From Anoxybacteroides rupiense (GTDB taxonomy: Bacteria > Bacillota > Bacilli > Bacillales > Anoxybacillaceae): a stretch of 41,369 bases of DNA. The stretch spans positions 1 to 41,369 of the forward strand of contig NZ_JACIDF010000017.1 of the NCBI RefSeq assembly GCF_014196195.1, read 5' to 3'. Under the pieces are notes generated by a model. The model had not been told where the DNA came from. It worked only from the letters and a program-made list of their open reading frames with translations, and made no database searches. The first letter of the stretch is position 1; each line of letters starts with the position of its first letter. The position numbers and the translations under genes are program-made. Of this stretch, positions 34,208-41,369 are shown in pieces.

Positions 34208-34519
34208 GACTAAGTAATGAATTTGTTTCAAAACCCATTCTGTCAGCGGTTCTTTTTTTGATACCAGCTCTTCGACGAAATCAATCGCCTCAGCATGGTT
34301 AATCGCTTCAAAATGTTCTTTTAATTTTTTTCCTCCAATCGTAATCCCTTCTTCTACCACCATTTTTGTTTCCAACAAATTCAATGTATTTCCTTCCATA
34401 GCGTTAGAATTGTAAATCCATTCAATACGGAATACTTCGCGTAAGTTTTTTATCAAACTAGGCGGCAGCGGTCTTTGAGCATCCAGCTTTGCCTTTAATT
34501 CATTTATTTTTTGAAACAT
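34208..34519 (-). pseudogene. Fic-domain protein, N-terminal part, cut by an insertion
   Basis: From the ATG at 34519 (MFQKINELKAKLDAQRPLPP) the frame shows the N-terminal Fic helix with the inhibitory-type motif SNAMEGNTLNLLETKMVVEE and EHFEAINHAEAIDFVEELV, and ends its native part at LKQIHYLV. The following residues VNYSPLS-stop are encoded by the inserted element. Joined to the part at 33415-33849 it gives a Fic protein of about 248 residues. AT-rich DNA upstream (ATACTTTA...TAAAGTAT) may be the promoter or operator. Confidence 0.85.
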
Positions 34520-34528
34520 GCCTTTCAC

Positions 34529-34860
34529 TTCTTGATAGGAATCGCAATGGCGAATAGGTTGATATACCGCTTTAATTATACTTTATGTTTATTGAGTAAA
34601 ATATTAAAGTATATTTTGCATTTTAATAGTTAACATCAAAAAACAGAGGATGAATGCCCTGTCACTTGTCGAGAGTGGATAAAAGATGGGCAATGAAATG
34701 TTTGTTCACTATGTCACAAATTCTCTACATATTTGTCACAAATCAGTCAACGTCCTTTAACAAAAGGCACATCGTTTTTCATTACAATAGTATGTGAAAG
34801 GTTGAACAATATTTTCACCGTATGATTAGGGGTAACATGCATCGAGGAGGGAAAGCTACG
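34529..34860. promoter_or_regulatory. Divergent region and cydABCD regulatory region
   Basis: Contains a dispersed-repeat copy (34645-34673, CCCTGTCACTTGTCGAGAG). Upstream of cydA a 10-base direct repeat TGTCACAAAT occurs at 34712-34721 and 34734-34743, 22 bases apart. TACAAT at 34783-34788 is the likely -10 box. TGTGAAAG...TTTTCACC straddles the 5' leader. TCACAA half-sites recall Rex sites of Bacillus cyd promoters, but full TTGTGA-N6-TCACAA symmetry is not seen. Confidence 0.5.
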
Positions 34861-36267
34861 ATGTCTGAACTGTTTTTAGCTCGGCTTCAATTTGGCGCAA
34901 CCACGATTTTTCACTTTTTGTTTGTTCCGTTATCCATCGGTTTAGCTTTTATGGTTGCACTGATGGAAACATTTTATGTGGTGAAAAATCAAGAGATTTA
35001 TAAAAAAATGGCGAAGTTTTGGGGGCATTTGTTTTTGATTAATTTCGCGGTTGGGGTGGTAACGGGAATTATTCAAGAGTTTCAGTTTGGAATGAACTGG
35101 TCAGAGTATTCGCGCTTTGTTGGGGATGTGTTCGGCGCTCCTTTGGCCATTGAAGGGCTGCTCGCTTTCTTTATGGAGTCGACGTTTATCGGTTTATGGA
35201 TTTTTGGTTGGGGGCGTCTATCCAAGAAAATCCATTTATTGTGCATTTGGCTTGTTTCCATTGGAACGATGCTTTCGGCTCTTTGGATTTTGGCCGCAAA
35301 CTCGTTTATGCAGGAACCTGTTGGCATCGTCATTCGGAATGGACGGGCTGAAATGAACGATTTCTTTGCTTTATTACGAAATCCACAATTATTAGTGGAA
35401 TATCCGCACGTGATCTTTGGATCATTGGCGACAGGCGCTTTCTTCATTGGCGGCGTGAGCGCGTATAAATTATTGAAGCGGCAAGAAGTAGAGTTTTTCC
35501 AGAAGTCGTTTCAAATGGCGATGGTCGTTGCTTTGATTTCCGGACTCGGCGTGGCGTTTAGTGGACATGCCCAAGCGCAGCATTTAATGGAATCCCAGCC
35601 AATGAAAATGGCCGCAAGCGAAGGGCTGTGGCAGGACAGCGGCGATCCGGCTGCTTGGACGATTTTTGCCCTTATTGATGTGGAAAACCAAAAAAATAGC
35701 TTGGAGCTATCGATTCCGTATGCGTTAAGCTATCTTGCTTATGAGAAGTTTGAAGGCAAGGTGCCGGGAATGCTCACCTTGCAAAAGGAATATGAAGCAA
35801 AATACGGACCGGGCAACTATATTCCGCCGGTGAAAACGACGTTTTGGAGCTTCCGCATCATGGCGGGCGCAGGGCTGTTGATGATTGTGATGGCCGCGTT
35901 CGGCTTATGGTGGAATTTCCGGGAGACGCTAATGAAAAAATCAGCCTTTTTAAAGATCATGGTGGCCTTGATTGCCTTTCCATTTATCGCGAATACGGCG
36001 GGCTGGATTATGACAGAAATCGGCCGTCAGCCATGGACCGTTTTTGGATTGATGACGACAGCTCAATCGATTTCGCCAAATGTGTCTGTCGGCTCATTAT
36101 TGTTCTCGTTCATTGCCTTTACCACGATTTATCTTATTTTGGCCATCGTGCTCATTTATCTGTTTGTGCGAGAAATTAAAAAAGGAGCCGGGCATCATGA
36201 TGAACAGAAGGAAAGCGATCTTTCCGTGGATCCTTTTGAAAAGGAGGCCGTTCAAGGATGGCGTTAA
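34861..36267 (+). CDS. cydA: Cytochrome bd quinol oxidase subunit I
   Basis: 468 residues from the ATG at 34861 (GAGGAGGGAAAGCTACG in front). It contains haems b558, b595 and d and oxidises menaquinol, reducing oxygen to water. Visible marks: FGATTIFHFLFVPLSIG (N-terminal haem ligand His), VEYPHVIFGSLATGAFF, and GWIMTEIGRQPWTVFG, the conserved quinol-site segment. The Q loop is short, as in Bacillaceae. It is the first of four overlapping genes. Confidence 0.96.
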   Translation: MSELFLARLQFGATTIFHFLFVPLSIGLAFMVALMETFYVVKNQEIYKKMAKFWGHLFLINFAVGVVTGIIQEFQFGMNWSEYSRFVGDVFGAPLAIEGLLAFFMESTFIGLWIFGWGRLSKKIHLLCIWLVSIGTMLSALWILAANSFMQEPVGIVIRNGRAEMNDFFALLRNPQLLVEYPHVIFGSLATGAFFIGGVSAYKLLKRQEVEFFQKSFQMAMVVALISGLGVAFSGHAQAQHLMESQPMKMAASEGLWQDSGDPAAWTIFALIDVENQKNSLELSIPYALSYLAYEKFEGKVPGMLTLQKEYEAKYGPGNYIPPVKTTFWSFRIMAGAGLLMIVMAAFGLWWNFRETLMKKSAFLKIMVALIAFPFIANTAGWIMTEIGRQPWTVFGLMTTAQSISPNVSVGSLLFSFIAFTTIYLILAIVLIYLFVREIKKGAGHHDEQKESDLSVDPFEKEAVQGWR

Positions 36268-37268
36268 ATGAATTATGGTTTATTTTAGTTGCTGTCTTAT
36301 TTATCGGATTCTTTTTTCTGGAAGGCTTCGACTTTGGTGTGGGAATGGCTGGACGGTTTCTTGGAAAAAATGATGTCGAACGACGTATCATGATCAATAC
36401 GATCGGGCCATTCTGGGATGCCAATGAAGTGTGGCTTTTAACAGGGGGAGGAGCGATTTTTGCCGCGTTCCCTCATTGGTATGCGACGATGTTTAGCGGC
36501 TATTATATTCCGTTTGTCTTTGTCCTGCTTGCGTTGATTGGCCGCGGAGTCGCCTTTGAATTCAGAGGAAAGGTCGATCATCCAAGCTGGAAACAAACGT
36601 GGGATTGGATTATTTTCTTTGGAAGCATTCTCCCACCGTTCCTCTTTGGCGTCTTATTTTCCAGCATATTAAGAGGAATGCCGATCGATCAATCGATGAC
36701 ACTGCACGCGGAGTTTTCCGATTATGTGAATATTTATACGGTAACGGGCGGCGTCGCGGTCACGCTTTTATGCTTCTTGCACGGACTGCTCTTTCTGACT
36801 CTCAAAACAGTGGGAGACTTACAAATGCGCGCCCGCAAGCTTGCCCAAAAAATGATCTATGCCGTTCTTGCGGCGCTTGTGGCTTTTGTTGGCCTCTCTT
36901 ATACAGAGACAGATTTATTCACGTACCGCGGCGAGGTGACCGTGCCGCTCGTAGCCCTTGTTGTTGTCTCATATGGATTGGTCATCCTATTTTCCAAAAA
37001 AGGCCGCGATGGCTGGACCTTTGCGATGAGCGGTCTTGGGATTGCTTTAACCGTCGGAGCGATCTTTGCCGGATTGTTCCCGCGCGTCATGATCAGCTCG
37101 ATTTCAAGCGCCTATGATTTAACCATTTATAATGCCGCTTCCGGCGCTTATTCGTTAAAGGTGATGACGATTGTCGCGGTCACGCTGCTGCCGTTTGTTC
37201 TTGGCTATCAAATATGGAGCTATTATGTGTTTCGTAAGCGTGTAGATGGGAAGGACATGGTCTATTAA
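36258..37268 (+). CDS. cydB: Cytochrome bd quinol oxidase subunit II
   Basis: 336 residues, about eight hydrophobic helices. The N-terminus (NELWFILVAVLFIGFFFLEG, FDFGVGMAGRFLG) and GPFWDANEVWLLTGGGAIFAAFP are diagnostic of CydB. It forms the heterodimer with CydA in the membrane. It overlaps cydA by ten bases and cydD by one base (TAATG), with AAGGAGG inside the end of cydA. Confidence 0.96.
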   Translation: MALNELWFILVAVLFIGFFFLEGFDFGVGMAGRFLGKNDVERRIMINTIGPFWDANEVWLLTGGGAIFAAFPHWYATMFSGYYIPFVFVLLALIGRGVAFEFRGKVDHPSWKQTWDWIIFFGSILPPFLFGVLFSSILRGMPIDQSMTLHAEFSDYVNIYTVTGGVAVTLLCFLHGLLFLTLKTVGDLQMRARKLAQKMIYAVLAALVAFVGLSYTETDLFTYRGEVTVPLVALVVVSYGLVILFSKKGRDGWTFAMSGLGIALTVGAIFAGLFPRVMISSISSAYDLTIYNAASGAYSLKVMTIVAVTLLPFVLGYQIWSYYVFRKRVDGKDMVY

Positions 37269-38989
37269 TGAAAAAAGAGCTGCTTGCCTTTGAAGGAATG
37301 AAACGAATCCTCGCGCTGCTTTTTGGTTTCACGGTGGTTCAAGGAGTGTCCATCATTCTGCAGGCCAAATGGCTTGCGGAGGTGGTCACTCGTTTGTTTC
37401 AGCAAGAGGCGTTTCAAGAGGTATATGAAACGCTACTCTTATTTATTGGCGCCTTTCTTATGCGGCATTTCTTGCAGCATGTGAAGCAAAAAATGGTGTA
37501 CGAGTACTCTGTAAAGCTTGGCGCCCATCTCCGAAAAGAGGTGCTTGATGCGCTGTTTCATTTAGGGCCAAAGGTAGCCAGACGGCTTGGAACAGGGAAC
37601 GCCGTCACCCTGCTGCAAGAAGGAGTTTCGCAATTTAAACAGTATCTCTCTCTTTTTCTGCCGAAAATGGTGAATATGGCGATCATTCCTGCGATGGTCT
37701 GGCTTTATGTCCTGCTTCTGGACCGGACATCGGCCGTCATCTTAATGGTGACGCTTCCATTATTGGTGATTTTTATGATTTTGCTTGGTTTAGCCGCCAA
37801 GAAAAAGGCCGATAAACAGTGGAAGGTGTACCGGGTGCTCGCCAACCACTTTGTTGATTCGCTGCGGGGATTGGAAACATTAAAATATTTAGGACGCAGC
37901 CAAGCGCATACCCAAAATATTCAAAGCGTCAGCGAACGGTACCGAAAGGCGACGATGGGAACGTTAAAAATCGCTTTTCTGTCATCGTTTGCGCTCGATT
38001 TTTTTACGATGCTCTCGGTGGCGACGGTGGCAGTGTTTTTAGGACTTCGCTTAGTTGACGGGGAGATGACCCTCTGGCCTGCTTTAACCATTCTTATTTT
38101 AGCGCCGGAATACTTTCTGCCCGTTCGGGAAATTGGAGCAGATTATCACGCGACGTTAAACGGACAGGAAGCGGGAAGAAAGCTGAAGGAAATCGTGGAC
38201 TTGCCTCGGTTTAGAGAAGAAGGGACCTGCAAGCTGGAGCGCTGGAATCATCAACAGGAGCTTCAATTGAACGGGATTACGGTTCGGCATGAAGAGGGCG
38301 GTCCACCGTCATTAAAAGGTGTGACGCTCTCTGTAAAAGGATTTCAAAAGATTGGCATCGTTGGTGAAAGCGGTGCGGGAAAGTCGACATTGATTGATGT
38401 AATGGGGGGATTTGTCCAGGCGCAGGAGGGGACGATTCAGATCGGCGGACAGAAAATGACGCATTTGCAAAAAAAGGACTGGCAAAGCCAGCTTCTTTAT
38501 ATTCCGCAGCACCCGTATATTTTTCACGATACGCTATGGAACAATCTGACCTTTTATCAGCCCCATGCGACGGCAGAAGAAGTGCGGACGGCGGTGGAGA
38601 AGGCTGGATTGGGCGAGCTTGTGCAAAGGATTCCGAACGGTCTCCATGAAAAGATTGGCGAGGGAGGCCGGGCGTTAAGCGGAGGGGAAGCGCAGCGAGT
38701 GGCTTTAGCCAGAGCTTTTTTAGGAAAGCGCCCCATTTTACTGCTTGATGAACCGACCGCCCATTTGGATGTGGAGACGGAATTGGATATCAAGGAAAAA
38801 ATGCTGGAGCTGTTTTGCGGCAAGCTGGTGTTTTTGGCTACTCACCGCCTCCATTGGATGCCCCATATGGATTATATTTATTTTTTGAAGGACGGGGAAA
38901 TTGTTGAAGAAGGAACGCATCAGCAATTAATGGAACGAAAAGAGCATTATTATCAAATGGCCAAGGCGCATTGGGGGGATCAGGCGTGA
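37268..38989 (+). CDS. cydD: Thiol reductant / haem ABC exporter subunit CydD
   Basis: 573 residues: an N-terminal six-helix ABC exporter domain (about 1-300) followed by an ATPase with Walker A GIVGESGAGKSTLID, signature ALSGGEAQRVALARA and Walker B PILLLDEPTAHLD. CydDC is needed for assembly of cytochrome bd. It lies between cydB and cydC with one-base and four-base overlaps. Confidence 0.93.
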   Translation: MKKELLAFEGMKRILALLFGFTVVQGVSIILQAKWLAEVVTRLFQQEAFQEVYETLLLFIGAFLMRHFLQHVKQKMVYEYSVKLGAHLRKEVLDALFHLGPKVARRLGTGNAVTLLQEGVSQFKQYLSLFLPKMVNMAIIPAMVWLYVLLLDRTSAVILMVTLPLLVIFMILLGLAAKKKADKQWKVYRVLANHFVDSLRGLETLKYLGRSQAHTQNIQSVSERYRKATMGTLKIAFLSSFALDFFTMLSVATVAVFLGLRLVDGEMTLWPALTILILAPEYFLPVREIGADYHATLNGQEAGRKLKEIVDLPRFREEGTCKLERWNHQQELQLNGITVRHEEGGPPSLKGVTLSVKGFQKIGIVGESGAGKSTLIDVMGGFVQAQEGTIQIGGQKMTHLQKKDWQSQLLYIPQHPYIFHDTLWNNLTFYQPHATAEEVRTAVEKAGLGELVQRIPNGLHEKIGEGGRALSGGEAQRVALARAFLGKRPILLLDEPTAHLDVETELDIKEKMLELFCGKLVFLATHRLHWMPHMDYIYFLKDGEIVEEGTHQQLMERKEHYYQMAKAHWGDQA

Positions 38990-40710
38990 AAACGAAGGAT
39001 TGGTTGCTTCCTTATTTGAAAGAGAATAAACGGATGCTGGGATTTGTCATTTTTTTCGGGGTGCTTACGATTTTTTCAGCCGCCTTTTTAATGTTTACGT
39101 CGGGGTTTTTGATTTCGAAGGCAGCGACACGCCCCGAGAATTTATTAATGATTTATGTGCCGATTGTAGCGGTTCGGACTTTTGGGATTACAAGAGCGGT
39201 TTCGCGTTATATGGAGCGATTAGTCGGCCATGATGTTGTGCTCCGTATTGTGACAAAGATGCGGCTGCGCGTGTACCGACTTGTGGAGCCGAACGTGTTA
39301 TCTTCGTTTGCGAAATGGAAAACAGGAGAGGTGCTAGGCATATTAGCGGAAGATATTGAACGGCTCCAAGATCTTTATTTAAAAACGGTCTTTCCTATGC
39401 TTGCGACGTTGTTTATGTATGGGCTCGCCATTGCGGCGCTTGGCTGGTTTTCATGGCCTTTTGCTCTCTTGATGGCCTTTTACGCTGGTGTTTTGTTGCT
39501 TCTTTTTCCGCTTGTCTCGCTTCTTGTGACGAAGGCAAAGGTGCAAGCGATGAAAGCGGGGCGCCATCGGCTATATGAACGACTGACCGATGCGGTGATG
39601 GGAATCAGCGACTGGCAGTTTAGCGGCCGCCAACATGATTTTATTCAAGAATATGAACGCGAGGAAGAAGCCCTCTCTCAAGATGAGCGGCAGCGCATGC
39701 GTTTTGTGAGATGGCGCAACACGGCGGCTCAAGGGGTGATCGCTTTGATGGTGGTGTCCATGCTGCGTTGGACGGCGGAACAAACGGCGCAGGGCGAATT
39801 GGCACCGGTGATGATCGCCGCTTTTGTCCTTGTGATTTTTCCGCTTACTGAGGCGTTTTTGCCAATATCCGATGCGCTGAGCGAGATTCCGGCTTATCAG
39901 GACTCGTTTGGGCGCCTGTCCCGTCTTGCCAAAGATCAAAAGGAACCAAAACTTTCGCTTCATCAGGATATCCCACGGATCGCTGCGGGTGGCGGGGTCA
40001 CGCTCGAATTGCGCCATGTTTCGTTTCATTATGACCATACGGAGCAGACGTTAGACGATATTTCCTTTACGATTAGACCAGGGGAAAAGCTGGCGCTGCT
40101 TGGACCGAGCGGAGCGGGGAAATCGACCATCCTGAAGCTTATTGAAGGAGCGGTGTCGCCAACGGCTGGCCAGGTGGTGTTGAATGGCGTTCCTACAACC
40201 AGCTTGGGCGTTGATATCGCCAAATGGGTGGCGGTGTTAAATCAAAAGCCGCATTTATTTGATACGACCATCCGAAATAATATTCGATTAGGAAGGGAAG
40301 ACGCAACGGACGAAGAGATTGTTTGGGCAGCTAAGCAGGTGAAATTGCATGATTATATTCAATCTCTCCCGCTTGGATATGACACGCCGCTGCTGGAAAC
40401 GGGGGTCCGTTTTTCAGGAGGGCAAAGACAGCGGATCGCTCTTGCGAGAATTCTTTTGCAAGATGCGCCCATCGTCGTTTTAGACGAGCCGACCATCGGA
40501 TTGGATCCGATGACGGAGAAAGAGCTGATGCTGACCATATTTGAGGTGTTAAAAGACAAATCGGTTTTATGGATCACGCACCATCTCGCCTTTATTCATA
40601 TGGTGGATGATGTGTTGTTTTTGGATCACGGGAAGCTTCAGCTGCACGGCACACACGAGCAATTATTAAAGACAAGCGAACGCTACAAGCGGTTGTATGC
40701 GATGAGATAG
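38986..40710 (+). CDS. cydC: Thiol reductant / haem ABC exporter subunit CydC
   Basis: 574 residues from the GTG at 38986, which overlaps the cydD stop (GTGA) and has GGGGGGA upstream. Membrane domain about 1-310 (LGFVIFFGVLTIFSAAFLMF, then RTFGITRAVSRYMERLVGHD, typical of CydC), ATPase with GPSGAGKSTILKLIEG, RFSGGQRQRIALARI and IVVLDEPTIGLDP. It is the partner of CydD. Confidence 0.93.
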   Translation: MKTKDWLLPYLKENKRMLGFVIFFGVLTIFSAAFLMFTSGFLISKAATRPENLLMIYVPIVAVRTFGITRAVSRYMERLVGHDVVLRIVTKMRLRVYRLVEPNVLSSFAKWKTGEVLGILAEDIERLQDLYLKTVFPMLATLFMYGLAIAALGWFSWPFALLMAFYAGVLLLLFPLVSLLVTKAKVQAMKAGRHRLYERLTDAVMGISDWQFSGRQHDFIQEYEREEEALSQDERQRMRFVRWRNTAAQGVIALMVVSMLRWTAEQTAQGELAPVMIAAFVLVIFPLTEAFLPISDALSEIPAYQDSFGRLSRLAKDQKEPKLSLHQDIPRIAAGGGVTLELRHVSFHYDHTEQTLDDISFTIRPGEKLALLGPSGAGKSTILKLIEGAVSPTAGQVVLNGVPTTSLGVDIAKWVAVLNQKPHLFDTTIRNNIRLGREDATDEEIVWAAKQVKLHDYIQSLPLGYDTPLLETGVRFSGGQRQRIALARILLQDAPIVVLDEPTIGLDPMTEKELMLTIFEVLKDKSVLWITHHLAFIHMVDDVLFLDHGKLQLHGTHEQLLKTSERYKRLYAMR

Positions 40711-41048
40711 CTGGTGCCTCACTTCTCTAGATGCTGGAATCAGGAGTTGCAGTCCCTTTTTTATGCTTGAGCTTGAACAAGGAGAGCAGTCCTCTTTATA
40801 GCGGCGAGCTCTTCTTTTTTGTTTGCGCTAGCCGCTAATCGAACCGAAACATCTGAACTTTGCGGCAGAAAAAGGAGTTTATTCCATATGCCTGCTTTCT
40901 TGAACGATGAATAGTCATGAAGGATTGATAGTCCATATTTATCAAATTATACTATGTTTAGATGATTGATATGGAATTCCGATGATGGCTGAGAGGGTTT
41001 GTTCCGGCTTAGCTGTCTTGCATATCGCAGATCTATTAGGGGGACGAG
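40711..41048. other. Gap after cydABCD
   Basis: A GGAGAGC...GAGCTCTT hairpin followed by CTTTTTTG (about 40780-40821) is the likely operon terminator. The rest is non-coding and carries the promoter region of the next gene; AGGGGGACGAG (41039-41048) is its ribosome site. Confidence 0.5.
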
Positions 41049-41276
41049 ATGAAAAAATGGTTCATTTTTATCACAAGCCTGCTTTTATTATCGGCCTGCA
41101 GTCAACCACCTCATTTTGACTCACCGATTTATTCTGGAGAAGCATTAACCATCGGCATCGTTGGAGAGCCACCGAACGTTCGCGAAAAAAGCATTTCCTT
41201 TATTCCCTTGTCGATGGAGGATGTGTTAAAGAAAAATTTTCAAAATGTCGATGCTGTATTGATTCATAAACGCTAT
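41049..41276 (+). pseudogene. Lipoprotein gene cut by a mobile element
   Basis: ATG at 41049. The signal MKKWFIFITSLLLLSAC gives Cys17 as lipidation site, so the product would be anchored outside the membrane. The mature part (YSGEALTIGIVGEPPNVREK, DVLKKNFQNVDAVLIHKRY) is a hypothetical domain I cannot name. After HKRY the frame enters the inserted element and reads VNYSPLS-stop, the same false tail as on the Fic fragment. The remainder should lie beyond the window. Confidence 0.75.
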
Positions 41277-41369
41277 GTGAACTACTCACCACTTAGCTAA
41301 AGCTTGAAGTGGGAGCTTCTCAGTTCCACGACGAAAGCCGCCTTTCGTCTCCCTGAGCGTGACTTCGGG
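41277..41369 (-). mobile_element. Right end of a second copy of the IS200/IS605-type element (partial)
   Basis: All 93 bases to the window edge are identical to the reverse complement of 34115-34207, starting exactly at the GTGAAC terminus. The element lies on the minus strand and its left end is outside the window, so whether this copy retains tnpB is unknown. Confidence 0.88.

Noticed and set aside
36599-37117. 172-codon frame within cydB
   Set aside because: Out-of-frame shadow rich in Arg and Cys; cydB itself is intact.

Overview
The window looks like chromosome from a thermophilic, low- to mid-GC member of the Bacillaceae (Geobacillus / Parageobacillus / Anoxybacillus group). This rests on the surface-layer protein with repeated DQ(Y/F)G Ig-like domains, strong GGAGG ribosome sites, sigma-A promoters, cre-like sites, GlpP-type leader terminators, a Bce-type antibiotic sensor/transporter module and a cydABCD operon. 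The genus is an inference; no rRNA or tRNA gene is present.

Positions 1-13400 are a worn accessory region. It opens with the C-terminal 890 or so codons of an S-layer protein gene (minus strand) with no signal peptide or SLH anchor. Upstream of it are an intact tyrosine recombinase and an HTH/ribbon-helix-helix protein. About 4 kb further on lies the last 42 codons of a second S-layer gene, followed by the C-terminal stub of another tyrosine recombinase. Around and beyond these are two small membrane proteins behind a near-consensus promoter, a ribbon-helix-helix DNA-binding protein with a probable operator pair, a HigBA-type and a MazEF toxin-antitoxin pair, a stand-alone PD-(D/E)XK nuclease domain, a WXG100-like protein, and broken copies of comM, an XRE/ImmA pair and an Rpn-type nuclease.

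Positions 13443-23775 carry glycerol and dihydroxyacetone metabolism. glpF-glpK and glpD each sit behind a transcribed leader with an intrinsic terminator, as expected for GlpP antitermination. Between them dhaK-dhaL-dhaM and a private HPr gene form an operon led by an unusual sigma-54 activator whose N-terminus is itself an HPr-like domain. A -24/-12 promoter, a perfect 18-bp inverted repeat at about -75 to -114, and a cre-like palindrome lie between the regulator and dhaK. Together these genes import glycerol, phosphorylate and oxidise it, and phosphorylate dihydroxyacetone with PTS phosphate. A Bax-inhibitor-1 family membrane protein precedes the block.

Positions 24176-28646 hold a complete BceRS-BceAB-type module (response regulator, intramembrane-sensing kinase, ABC ATPase, large permease) with a perfect palindrome ahead of the transporter genes. 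After it come an HmoA-like haem monooxygenase with one internal amber codon, ISL3-type transposase remnants, small membrane fragments, lipoate-protein ligase, a DUF3221-like lipoprotein and a LURP-one/YxjI-like protein.

From 33415 a Fic-domain gene is split by a 358-bp non-autonomous element with IS200/IS605 (TnpB-type) ends. cydABCD follows (34861-40710). At the right edge an identical end of the same element, in the opposite orientation, cuts a lipoprotein gene. A short repeat with core GGTGCCTGTCAC, often followed by TTTGTCGAA and sometimes by a terminator hairpin, recurs at least nine times.
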